In this document: piece by piece, positions 1-7,480 of the stretch
How the letters are laid out: every line of letters begins with the position of its first letter
How positions within the stretch are numbered: the stretch's first letter is position 1
Assembly (NCBI GenBank): GCA_964401835.1
Contig: CAYNZP010000013.1
Span: 1 to 64,000, forward strand
DNA length: 64,000 bases
From: CAYNZP01 sp964401835
GTDB taxonomy: Bacteria; Planctomycetota; Phycisphaerae; SM23-33
Direction: 5' to 3'
Notes under the pieces: generated by a model
What the model saw: only the letters and a program-made list of their open reading frames with translations
Databases searched by the model: none
Told to the model about the DNA's origin: nothing
Translations under genes and position numbers: made by a program

Positions 1-57
1 GAACCAGTGACCTAGGGCTTATGAATCCCTCGCTCTAACCAACTGAGCTACGCCGCC
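1..57 (-). tRNA. tRNA-Met (CAU), 3' part cut by window edge
   Basis: On the minus strand the 5' end lies at base 57 (GGCGGCG acceptor strand), followed by a D arm with GCTC/GAGC, an anticodon arm with loop TTCATAA (anticodon CAT), a variable loop AGGTC and the start of the T arm (ACTGGTTC). The T loop, 3' acceptor strand and CCA lie beyond the window. The anticodon stem lacks the three consecutive G-C pairs next to the loop that mark initiator tRNA, so this is probably elongator Met. A CAU tRNA modified to read Ile AUA cannot be excluded. Confidence 0.9.
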
Positions 58-76
58 ATGTGCATCAAGGATATAT

Positions 77-103
77 ATTGTATTGGAAGAAGATATTTTG
101 CAA
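77..103 (-). promoter_or_regulatory. possible promoter of the tRNA-Met gene
   Basis: Reading the minus strand towards the tRNA there is a TTGCAA hexamer (98-103) and a TACAAT hexamer (77-82) separated by 15 bases, which places transcription start about 12-15 bases before the tRNA 5' end. The spacer is short for a sigma-70 type promoter, so this is tentative. Confidence 0.35.
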
Positions 104-215
104 GTCCTTTTAGCTTAGGCCTGTTAAGACGAGCATAAAAAGTTTACCGTAAGCAGCGAAACAATAAGAACTTTGTCTAGAAGCCTTTTTATCCGTAAAA
201 TTCCTCGGGAGAATT

Positions 216-1610
216 ATGCAGATAATCATTTTACTAGGTTTTATGGTCGCTCTTGTACTTCCTGAACTTAGAGTGGAAAAAGCTCCGCCGGTGCTGCTGG
301 CTGTGGCGGTTGGCTTGTATATTTTAGGCGCCGCAGCATTTGGAAAAATTAATACTTTTCTGGCATTGCGGACCATCGCCGATGAGCAAAAATCCCAATC
401 ATCTAAAAAAAGAAGACTTAGTCTTGTTGGCGCTTTTTCGCGGGCATGGCTAATCGGCGGGCTGGCTGGAGTCATTCTTCTCGGCTACGGAAGGGTGGTT
501 ATGGAGCAGCTGGGTCGCTATCCGCTTTTGGGCGAGATTATTGTAATTGCCCCCTTTGTCCTGGCTGTCATCCTTACCTGGCTGATGGAATTCCCCTTCC
601 ACAAAACCGCTCGGGACCGCGTCAGCCAGCAGCACATAGCAATGGGCGGCCAGGCCTTACCGCAATGGACCCTCGGACAATATCTCATCTATTACATCAG
701 ACATTATCTTCTGCTTTTTGCTGTCCCTGTCGGCCTGATCGTTTTTGTAATCGACTCACTTGCCATTTTTGTATATCCGTTTTTGCCGGCAGAGTTCAGA
801 GAAATCATACTTCTTGGTGGTGTCGTAATTTCGGTCGGACTTGTTTTTATTTTCGCGCCGCTACTAATCGTTCGCATATGGAAAACTACGCCACTTCCCG
901 AGGGGGAGCTTCGCGACATGCTTGAGCGAATGTGCGCAGAACTTAATCTCCGTTACCGTGACATCCTGATATGGCAATCTCGCAGTGTGGTAACAAACGC
1001 AGCCGCAATGGGGCTTTTAGGTTCTTTGAGATATATTCTGCTGAGTGACGGACTTCTCGAAAATCTTGATGCAAGGCAGGTCAGGTCGATATTCGCCCAC
1101 GAAACAGGACACATAAAGTCGCATCACATTTTTTACTCCGGCCTTTTCATGTTCGCTACTGTTATTCTTGGCGGATCATTGGGAGAGTATCTTGCCGAAT
1201 TAACCAACCAGGAAAGCTTTTTACTTGCTCCGTTTTTATTGGTTATCGTTTTTGGCGGCTTCGGTTTCGGTTGGATAAGCAGACGTTTCGAACGCCAGTG
1301 CGACGTTGTTGCGGCGTGGGTTGGCGGTATGGATGGACAGGTCGAAGAAGGTGATGGAAAAATAACACAACAGGGAGCAGCTGTTTTTTCTCAGGCGCTG
1401 CAGAGGGTCGGACAACTCAACGGCGTAGCTCTGGGCCAGCGAAATTGGCGACATGGTTCGATAGGCTGGCGCGTGAGCTATATTTTGCAATTGGGCGCAA
1501 GCGGTGGCAACCGGGAAGAAATCGATCGGGTCGTCAGGCTGGTAAAGATTGGACTGTGGATATTTTTTATAACAGCAACAGCTTTAGGCCTTTGGAGGTT
1601 TGGTGCATGA
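216..1610 (+). CDS. M48-family membrane metallopeptidase
   Basis: A 464-residue integral membrane protease of the M48 (HtpX/Ste24-like) family. The zinc motif HETGH is at residues 295-299, and the probable third ligand is E359 in the sequence FERQCD. Several hydrophobic segments lie before the motif and two more follow it, as expected for proteases that cut membrane or misfolded envelope proteins. The ATG at 216 follows a CGGGAGA ribosome site. The gene overlaps the next one by four bases (ATGA), so the two are translationally coupled. The long membrane part before the active site is closer to Ste24/CAAX-type architecture than to the shorter HtpX. The substrate is unknown. Confidence 0.85.
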   Translation: MQIIILLGFMVALVLPELRVEKAPPVLLAVAVGLYILGAAAFGKINTFLALRTIADEQKSQSSKKRRLSLVGAFSRAWLIGGLAGVILLGYGRVVMEQLGRYPLLGEIIVIAPFVLAVILTWLMEFPFHKTARDRVSQQHIAMGGQALPQWTLGQYLIYYIRHYLLLFAVPVGLIVFVIDSLAIFVYPFLPAEFREIILLGGVVISVGLVFIFAPLLIVRIWKTTPLPEGELRDMLERMCAELNLRYRDILIWQSRSVVTNAAAMGLLGSLRYILLSDGLLENLDARQVRSIFAHETGHIKSHHIFYSGLFMFATVILGGSLGEYLAELTNQESFLLAPFLLVIVFGGFGFGWISRRFERQCDVVAAWVGGMDGQVEEGDGKITQQGAAVFSQALQRVGQLNGVALGQRNWRHGSIGWRVSYILQLGASGGNREEIDRVVRLVKIGLWIFFITATALGLWRFGA

Positions 1611-2431
1611 CAGACAGAAAAGTCGCTATCGTAACGGGCGCATCAAGCGGTATCGGGATGGAGACTGCCCTTGAGTTTTCACGTCAGGGTTATGCCGTTG
1701 TCCTGGCAGCCCGCAGGCTCAAGCAGCTCGAGAAGGTCGCCAGACAGTGCGAGCAGCTTGGCGGCGAGGTTTTGGTAATCCCGACGAACGTAGAAGACGA
1801 AACACAGGTTCAGGATTTGATAAAAAAATCCGCAGATACCTTCGGCAGGGTTGACGTGCTGGTAAACAACGCTGGATACGGCGTCTTCGCACGTGTGCAC
1901 GAGACGACAGAGCAGGAAATCCGACAAATTTTTGATGTAAACTTTTTCGGGGTCTTCTACGGCTGCAAGGCAGTAGCTCCATTGATGATGAAACAGCGCA
2001 GCGGCCACATCTTCAATGTCTCTTCTGTAATCGGTAAGCGGGGCACGCCATTTCATGGCGCGTATTGTGCGACCAAGTTCGCCCTGGTAGGCTTGTGCGA
2101 TTCGATGCGCGTGGAAATGAAACCTTACGACGTGCGGGTTACATGCGTGTGCCCAGCCCTGACGCAGACGGAATTTTTCGACCATTCACGCAACGGCGGA
2201 CGGGCGCAGTCGAGTTTTCAGAAGTTCAAGGGCATGATGCCGGCAAAAGTTGTAGCCCGCAAGATTGTCGCAACCGTCGGCAGGAAAAAGCCGGAGCTTG
2301 TCTTTTCTCTAGGTGGAAAATTCCTGGCGAAAATATCGGCGCTTTGTCCAAGGTTCGCCGATTGGATGATGAAATTTTATCACGACGATTTAATGAAAAA
2401 ACTTAGTGATAAAAAAATCGACCACCCTTAA
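1607..2431 (+). CDS. SDR-family oxidoreductase
   Basis: A 274-residue classical short-chain dehydrogenase/reductase. The Rossmann motif TGASSGIG is at residues 10-17, the NNAG motif lies near residue 90, and the catalytic YxxxK is Y153-K157 with an upstream Ser in VSS. The open frame extends further upstream, but the ATG at 1607 is preferred: GGAGG sits eight bases before it and it forms the ATGA overlap with the protease gene. These enzymes use NAD(P)H to reduce or oxidise carbonyl/alcohol groups. The C-terminal region with its basic YHDDLMKK end resembles the subgroup acting on lipid-like substrates, but no substrate can be read from the sequence. Confidence 0.88.
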   Translation: MTDRKVAIVTGASSGIGMETALEFSRQGYAVVLAARRLKQLEKVARQCEQLGGEVLVIPTNVEDETQVQDLIKKSADTFGRVDVLVNNAGYGVFARVHETTEQEIRQIFDVNFFGVFYGCKAVAPLMMKQRSGHIFNVSSVIGKRGTPFHGAYCATKFALVGLCDSMRVEMKPYDVRVTCVCPALTQTEFFDHSRNGGRAQSSFQKFKGMMPAKVVARKIVATVGRKKPELVFSLGGKFLAKISALCPRFADWMMKFYHDDLMKKLSDKKIDHP

Positions 2432-2675
2432 GAGCGGCCGATTCTAGTTCCGCGTAACCTGCTTTATTCACACCAGTCTTATTGTTATTCCGTCTTCGGT
2501 AGGTCGCGGATCTTATACAAGAATTATCGGATATAGACAGCTGTTAATGCCAGTATTTCTAACCAAATATTCAAAAAAATTGTCTTATCAATAAGTGCAA
2601 ATTCGCTGCCAGATGAATAAAATTCCATTAGGCTGGAAGTCGTTTTTTAATCGCAAGCTTTTGGGGAGAAATGAG

Positions 2676-3776
2676 ATGAAAAATTTTAGAACAATTTTGA
2701 TTCCGCTCTTCGCTGTAGTCCTGGTTTTTTGGGGGTGCGGTAACGGCCAGACAAAAAAAGCTGACACCTCGGAATCTTCCTCCCAATCGAAGCTGCCGTT
2801 TTCCAACGGGGGCTGGCAGGACATAACCTCAGACATTGCCGGGCGGATATTCCTCTCAACAGAGCGGGGGGTGATTTTCTATGCTTTTGACACCTTGGCC
2901 TATCCCAACGAGAAGGTGGACCTGGCAGTAAAGGTCCAGTCGAAAAAACTCCAGGCTATCGAGGGTATAACGGTTGGGTTTTTCCTCGATGATGAAAAAC
3001 TAGCTGAGGCTACGACTGACAAAACCGGGCTGGCCAATACGCAGTGGACTCCAAAGCTAGCGAAGAGTTATGAACTCGAAGCCCGTATCACCAAAGTCAA
3101 AGATGATCAGTACGAAAAACTTGAAGGACTTGGGGCTCCGCTTCTTGTGGCGTCGCGCGGAAAAGATACTCAATTTGTTGTAATCGATCTGGACCACACG
3201 GTCGTCGACAGCAGCTTTTTCCGGGTACTTGTCGGCGGGGCCAAGCCGATGGCCGGTTCGGTGCAAGCTACAAAAAAAATCGCCGAAAAATACAGCATTA
3301 TTTACCTGACGCATCGGCCCGACCTTCTTACCAAAAAGAGCAAGACCTGGCTGAGTCTCAACGATTACCCGAAAGGGCCTTTGCTTGTCAGCGAGCTGAA
3401 AGAAGCATTTGGCGATAGCGGAAAATTCAAGACAGCCAAACTCAAGGCCGTTAAGGGTTCGTATCCAAACGTCAGAATCGGCATCGGCGACAAATACTCC
3501 GATGCTCAGGCGTACGTAGATAATGGCCTGGGTGCTTATCTGATTCCTCACTACAAGGAAAAGCCCAAGGACATCCGCAAGGCTGCCAGGCAGATTCGCC
3601 AGTTAAATGGCAAGGGCAGGTTGAACGTCGTCAGCGGCTGGGGGGAGATTGAAGACGGCATCTTCAAGGGCAAAAAATTCCCTCCGGAAGATTTCGCCAA
3701 AGCCCTCGACCGCGAGGCTGAGAAGCTCGAGGAAGAGGAGAAAAGGCGCAAGCGAGAAAAAGACGATGATGATTAG
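2676..3776 (+). CDS. lipoprotein with HAD-fold (LNS2-like) phosphatase domain
   Basis: A 366-residue predicted lipoprotein: basic start, hydrophobic segment and lipobox ending in C21 (FWGC). A Ser/Thr-rich linker and a beta-rich region (about residues 50-160, resembling an Ig-like domain) precede a HAD-superfamily domain with the DxDxT motif at D171-L-D173-H-T and a following LTHRP motif. This arrangement resembles the LNS2/DUF2183 domains of lipin-type and App1-type phosphatases. The C-terminus is a highly charged Glu/Lys/Asp tail. I start at ATG 2676 because GGGGAG lies directly upstream and the signal sequence begins there; an earlier in-frame start would bury the signal. The substrate is unknown; phosphatidate-like lipid is a guess. 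Confidence 0.7.
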   Translation: MKNFRTILIPLFAVVLVFWGCGNGQTKKADTSESSSQSKLPFSNGGWQDITSDIAGRIFLSTERGVIFYAFDTLAYPNEKVDLAVKVQSKKLQAIEGITVGFFLDDEKLAEATTDKTGLANTQWTPKLAKSYELEARITKVKDDQYEKLEGLGAPLLVASRGKDTQFVVIDLDHTVVDSSFFRVLVGGAKPMAGSVQATKKIAEKYSIIYLTHRPDLLTKKSKTWLSLNDYPKGPLLVSELKEAFGDSGKFKTAKLKAVKGSYPNVRIGIGDKYSDAQAYVDNGLGAYLIPHYKEKPKDIRKAARQIRQLNGKGRLNVVSGWGEIEDGIFKGKKFPPEDFAKALDREAEKLEEEEKRRKREKDDDD

Positions 3777-3850
3777 TACTGCCTGAGTGCCTTTAAGAGC
3801 CAGTTTCCATAGTCATTTCGAAACAGATCATTGTTTTTTTGAAAAAGTGT

Positions 3851-3879
3851 TTGCATATCCAAACAAATGTATGTATATA
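3851..3879 (+). promoter_or_regulatory. promoter of the DtxR-type regulator, apparently giving a leaderless mRNA
   Basis: TTGCAT (3851-3856) and TATATA (3874-3879) are separated by exactly 17 bases. Transcription would begin about base 3886, directly at the ATG at 3887, and no ribosome binding site precedes that ATG. The spacer holds AT-rich partial repeats (CATATCC, GTATGTATA) that could carry an autoregulatory operator, but no clean palindrome is visible. Confidence 0.5.
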
Positions 3880-3886
3880 CGACCAA

Positions 3887-4444
3887 ATGAAAAAGAAGAC
3901 TTTCCCGACAACGAATAAGAAATTCGCAGCCAAAGGTATCACGCATAGTGCAGCGCATCATTTGCTGGCAGTTGATGAAGCTGTGCACCAGCGGGGTTAT
4001 GCCCGCGTCTCGGATATCGCCAGGGACCTTGAGTTGACCAGGGGCAGTGTCTCTGTGGCGTTGCAATCTTTAAAGTCAGCCGGCTATATAGAGCAGGACG
4101 AAAACCATATTTTTCATCTTTCTGATTCTGGCCAGAGGCTTGTTGCCAGCATTCGCGCCAGACATGAGATTGTAGAGCAGTTTCTTACGGAGGTTTTGGG
4201 TTTAACTCATCAGCAAGCTCATCGTGAAAGCTGTCGGGTAGAAAATCTCCTTGAGGCACCTACAGCCAGGCGGCTTTATGCCTTGATTGAATTTTGGCGC
4301 AAAAAAAACCTGAAAGATGCTTTGGAAAAGGAGTTCGAGCCAGTATGCCCGGTTTGTAAAGGTCAGGATGTTCACGATTGCCCCTGCTGTGGGCTTGAGT
4401 GTATTGAGGGAACCTGCCCGCTTAATTCACGCAGGGCGGGATAG
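3887..4444 (+). CDS. DtxR/MntR-family metal-dependent repressor with Cys-rich C-terminus
   Basis: A 185-residue transcription regulator. The N-terminal winged helix (ARVSDIARDLELTRGSVS and following wing) and the helical dimerisation/metal domain (HEIVEQFL, HRESCRVEN) match the DtxR/MntR family, which represses metal-uptake genes when bound to Fe2+ or Mn2+. The C-terminus adds a compact cluster of seven cysteines between C154 and C177 (CPVC, CPCC, GLEC, GTC), which is not part of the standard fold and could bind zinc or an iron-sulfur cluster. The frame is open from 3839, but the ATG at 3887 fits the upstream promoter. HemP-like and FTR1 genes follow within 1.3 kb, so iron control is the likely role. 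Confidence 0.82.
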   Translation: MKKKTFPTTNKKFAAKGITHSAAHHLLAVDEAVHQRGYARVSDIARDLELTRGSVSVALQSLKSAGYIEQDENHIFHLSDSGQRLVASIRARHEIVEQFLTEVLGLTHQQAHRESCRVENLLEAPTARRLYALIEFWRKKNLKDALEKEFEPVCPVCKGQDVHDCPCCGLECIEGTCPLNSRRAG

Positions 4445-4456
4445 GTTTTAATCGAG

Positions 4457-4630
4457 ATGCACAAAAACCCGGAAAAACAAAAGAGCGAAGCTGACAACTC
4501 CGGTAGCAATATTTCTACAATTGATGCCGAGAAGTTGTTTGGCTCTGCACGCGAAATAAAACTTCAGTTTCAACAAGAGGAATACCGCCTGCGGATTACC
4601 CGTAACAGCAAACTGATTCTTACGAAATAG
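4457..4630 (+). CDS. hemP: HemP-family small protein
   Basis: A 57-codon gene starting 12 bases after the DtxR-type repressor stop, with GAG just upstream of the ATG. The C-terminal half (LFGSAREIKLQ, then EYRLRITRNSKLILTK) matches the conserved core of HemP proteins: the LFG..REI element followed by a YRLR.T...KLILTK beta-hairpin. HemP proteins are small factors tied to haem uptake, in some bacteria acting as activators of haem-receptor transcription. The N-terminal 20 residues are polar and poorly conserved. Its position between an iron-type repressor and an iron permease supports the call. Confidence 0.85.
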   Translation: MHKNPEKQKSEADNSGSNISTIDAEKLFGSAREIKLQFQQEEYRLRITRNSKLILTK

Positions 4631-4660
4631 TATATCCTGCCGCATTTCGTAGCGGCGAAT

Positions 4661-4704
4661 CAAGCCAGCCAGTCATCCACCCCGGATGCAAGCCAGCCAG
4701 TCAT
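4661..4704. repeat. 16-base direct repeat, two copies
   Basis: CAAGCCAGCCAGTCAT occurs at 4661-4676 and again at 4689-4704, a 28-base period, between hemP and the prepilin-like gene. It is not an inverted repeat and has no obvious coding role. It could be a tandem protein-binding site or a simple duplication. Confidence 0.85.
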
Positions 4705-4744
4705 TTACAATTTTTTGACCCCGCGTGGTCACAGAAAAGGAAAG

Positions 4745-5605
4745 ATGAACATGGTTGGCAAATACAGAGCGAATCAACGCAGTGCCTTTACACTTATAGA
4801 GCTATTAGTGGTGATATCAATTATCGCGCTTTTGGTGTCGATACTTCTTCCTTCGTTAAACAGAGCGAAGGGCTTGGCTCGCGGCGCGGTCTGCCTGACA
4901 AACGTTCGGAGGCTGGCCCTGTCAGGGCAGTTTTATCTCCGGGATAACAACGAGACCTTTCCGCCTGTCCGTATGAAGTACAACTCCGACGGCAGCACGT
5001 TTGTGAATCAGTACGGCCGGACCAAACCTCGCTGGCAGTGGTTTATGAATTCTGGAATCGGCGCGGTTATAGACCCCAGCCCTTACGGAGGCAGTGGTTT
5101 TGGCGACAGTGATACAAGAACAATGACCAACGATTATTTCATTTGTCCTTCTTTGACCGGCGAATACTCCCACGATATCCGTAACGGTGCGTATGGCTAC
5201 AACTATCAATATCTGGGAGATTCACGTAATGTAACCTCGGGTGTCTACACGAATTTTCCCGTCCGGGAATCTGAAATATCAAATGCCGGCCAAACTGTTT
5301 TATTAGGCGACAGCCGGGGCGGAGACGCAGACCACGGCAAGCACTCCTATACACTTGATCCACCGAAGCTGGCTGCGAGCAAAGGCGTTTCCAAGTTTGG
5401 CCCGAATGGCGGAAGTGACGGACCGATAGGCCATTCGCCGGTGGAGGCCAGACATGGCAGCAGGGGTAATGTCTCATTCGTAGACGGCCATGCCGCAAGT
5501 TTCAAACTGGAAAAGTTGGGTTACCAGCTGGATTCCTCCGGAGTTGTCGAACCCGGAGCGGGCAATAATAGATATTTCAGCGGAACCGGTGATGATGAGC
5601 TGTAA
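4745..5605 (+). CDS. prepilin-like protein with type IV pilin N-terminus and H-X9-DG tail
   Basis: A 286-residue protein with the N-methylation/cleavage motif AFTLIELLVVISIIALLVSI: prepilin peptidase would cut before F15, leaving E19 as position 5 of the mature helix. The C-terminal part carries the H-X9-DG signature (HGSRGNVSFVDG), the mark of a very large planctomycetal/lentisphaeral family of pilin-like proteins of unknown function, probably exported by a type II secretion/type IV pilus-like machine. The ATG at 4745 follows AAAAGGAAAG. It sits between hemP and the FTR1 permease, so a link to iron acquisition is possible but not shown. Confidence 0.9.
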   Translation: MNMVGKYRANQRSAFTLIELLVVISIIALLVSILLPSLNRAKGLARGAVCLTNVRRLALSGQFYLRDNNETFPPVRMKYNSDGSTFVNQYGRTKPRWQWFMNSGIGAVIDPSPYGGSGFGDSDTRTMTNDYFICPSLTGEYSHDIRNGAYGYNYQYLGDSRNVTSGVYTNFPVRESEISNAGQTVLLGDSRGGDADHGKHSYTLDPPKLAASKGVSKFGPNGGSDGPIGHSPVEARHGSRGNVSFVDGHAASFKLEKLGYQLDSSGVVEPGAGNNRYFSGTGDDEL

Positions 5606-5656
5606 ATTGAAATCGGAAAAGGAATTTTGCGAGTAAGAACAAAGAAAGGACAAAAA

Positions 5657-6664
5657 ATGATCTCCACCTATTTGATACTTCTTAGAGAAGGCGTAGAGGC
5701 AACCCTAATCGTAGCGATAATTCTTTCGTACCTGAGTCGCAAATCAGCCGGTAAGGGCAGCGGATATGTCTGGACAGGTGTAGGCCTGGGCGTTGTGGCC
5801 AGTTTGATAACAGCCGCGATTTTTCATTACACCGTCGGCGGATTCAGCGGCCGGGCCGAGGAAATCTTCGAAGGCATTCTCATGCTGGTTGCCTGTGGCG
5901 TTCTTTTATATATGGTGGTCTGGACAGCTCGCGCCGCCTGCGACATGAAGGCTGCCTTGACCGATCAGGTGGACGTTGCTCTGGTAAAAGGCCAGCTATG
6001 GTCTTTGGCTCTGCTGGTATTCTTCGCGGTTTTGCGCGAAGGGGCTGAGACGGTCCTGTTTCTTGCGGCCCTTCCGTCAGCAAAGGGTTCGACGGCCTTG
6101 GCTGGAGCCGGATTGGGCCTTATCTCCGCAGCCGTGATCGGTTTTGTCTATTACAAAGCCGCTGGATTGATAAACCTTCGCAGGTTCTTTAGCGTGACGG
6201 CTGTTTTGCTGATCATGATGGCTTCGGGATTGGCCGCTCACGGTGTTCACGAGCTCCAGGAAGCGAAGGTGCTGCCGACAGTCAAGGAGCACGTTTTCGA
6301 TATAAACCCGACGATCCAATATACCCCCGGCCCGGCTGTCGATTTCTCGGCTGCCCAGCTTGCTGAAATCAGGCCCGCCTTAGGTGTGAAGACCAATTGC
6401 AGCAAGGGCTTTTGCAGCAAGCGTTATAAGCCTTTCATGGCCGACGTTGAAAATGGAATACTTGCCGTAAAAAATCCTTTCGCTCTGGCGATTCATGAAA
6501 GAGGTGTTGTCGGCAGTGTCGCCAAGGCCGTCTTCGGCTATAACGGCAATCCAAGCCTTATCGAGCTGATTACCTATTTCGTCGTACTTGTCGGATCGAC
6601 TGGACTGTTTGTGACTTTTTCCAGCAAGAGAAAAAGTTCAAAAAGTGGGAGTGTTCAGGTTTAA
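5657..6664 (+). CDS. FTR1-family iron permease
   Basis: A 335-residue membrane protein of the FTR1/EfeU family, which transports iron across the cytoplasmic membrane, in known cases often Fe3+ produced by a partner oxidase. The two REXXE iron-ligand motifs are present: REGVE at residues 10-14 and REGAE at 127-131. Six to seven hydrophobic segments follow the family pattern. Between the last two membrane segments is a soluble loop of roughly 80 residues with CSKGFCSKRY, whose two cysteines may bind metal. The ATG at 5657 follows AAAGGA. No EfeO, EfeB or multicopper oxidase partner is adjacent. Confidence 0.9.
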   Translation: MISTYLILLREGVEATLIVAIILSYLSRKSAGKGSGYVWTGVGLGVVASLITAAIFHYTVGGFSGRAEEIFEGILMLVACGVLLYMVVWTARAACDMKAALTDQVDVALVKGQLWSLALLVFFAVLREGAETVLFLAALPSAKGSTALAGAGLGLISAAVIGFVYYKAAGLINLRRFFSVTAVLLIMMASGLAAHGVHELQEAKVLPTVKEHVFDINPTIQYTPGPAVDFSAAQLAEIRPALGVKTNCSKGFCSKRYKPFMADVENGILAVKNPFALAIHERGVVGSVAKAVFGYNGNPSLIELITYFVVLVGSTGLFVTFSSKRKSSKSGSVQV

Positions 6665-6728
6665 CGATTTGCAGGATTGTCTTTTGCTGTCAGGTTGCGA
6701 AAAACAAATTTATCCCAATTAAATTTTT

Positions 6729-7403
6729 TTAAAGCTTCCTTAAAATCGAGCGGACTTCTTCGAGATCGTCTTCATTGCACGAGAAGCTGTAGCATGTCTG
6801 CGGAGTAAGATTAACTGTTACTCTTGAGGTTTGGCTGTAGAACTTAACCTTCGCGGTTTTGACGTAGTCGATGTACTCATCCAAAAAGTCCTGTCCGTGG
6901 ACGGAGTCGAGGAACTTCGGAACGTACGGGCCGGACATGTAGGAGTTGTGTGCGTATTCGCTGATGCGAATCGAGATGAGCTGGAATTTTTTGGTTCTTT
7001 CCGTCAGTTTTTGAATCGCTGCCGGCAGGTCCAGTTCGATAGCCTCGACAATTGTCGGCAGTGAAAGGCAGCCAGCCAAAAAGTTGCTAACCTGTTCGAT
7101 GCCGGTCGCCGAGCCGTTGTAGATTTCCAGAGTTTCGCTTTCAGGCCGGATACAAAACGGATAGACGTTTACCTTTTCGACGGCGACGGAGGTAAGCTCG
7201 CGGGGGTTTTCCGGGTTGAGCCGCTGAACGGTCTGCTGCGTCTTGCGGATGATTGTCGCAAAGACAGCCTTTTCGGTAGCCGAGTAATTCAACACGCCGA
7301 ACGGTTCATTGTCCGGCAGGCCAAAACTTTCCAGGGCTTTGCCGACCTGCTCAGCTGGCGGACATGAACGAATTGTAGCGATGTTTAATTTGTAAGAGGC
7401 CAT
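6729..7403 (-). CDS. conserved hypothetical protein, 224 residues
   Basis: I do not recognise the family. The 224-residue protein is soluble, without signal or membrane segments, with mixed alpha/beta character, three or four scattered cysteines and a C-terminal charged helix (DDLEEVRSILRKL). The coding evidence is good: a GGAG site six bases before the ATG at 7403 and codon use like the neighbours. An in-frame ATG nine codons upstream (7430) is possible. The start region lies in a perfect 10-base inverted repeat, described separately. It stands between the iron permease (convergent) and ricT, without close coupling to either. Confidence 0.7.
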   Translation of the reverse strand: MASYKLNIATIRSCPPAEQVGKALESFGLPDNEPFGVLNYSATEKAVFATIIRKTQQTVQRLNPENPRELTSVAVEKVNVYPFCIRPESETLEIYNGSATGIEQVSNFLAGCLSLPTIVEAIELDLPAAIQKLTERTKKFQLISIRISEYAHNSYMSGPYVPKFLDSVHGQDFLDEYIDYVKTAKVKFYSQTSRVTVNLTPQTCYSFSCNEDDLEEVRSILRKL

Positions 7404-7431
7404 GCTTGCTCCATTGTCAAAAGCAAGCATG
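7401..7431 (-). promoter_or_regulatory. hairpin covering the start codon of the 224-residue hypothetical gene
   Basis: CATGCTTGCT and AGCAAGCATG form a perfect 10-base inverted repeat (7422-7431 and 7401-7410) with an 11-base loop. In the minus-strand mRNA the preferred start codon (7401-7403) lies in the 3' arm and the GGAG site straddles the loop and that arm, so folding would hide the translation start. A second in-frame ATG lies in the 5' arm. Confidence 0.6.
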
Positions 7432-7480
7432 ATAAGCCAGACACGGCAGGAATCAAGTTTTTAGCCTTTTTAAGCTTCTT

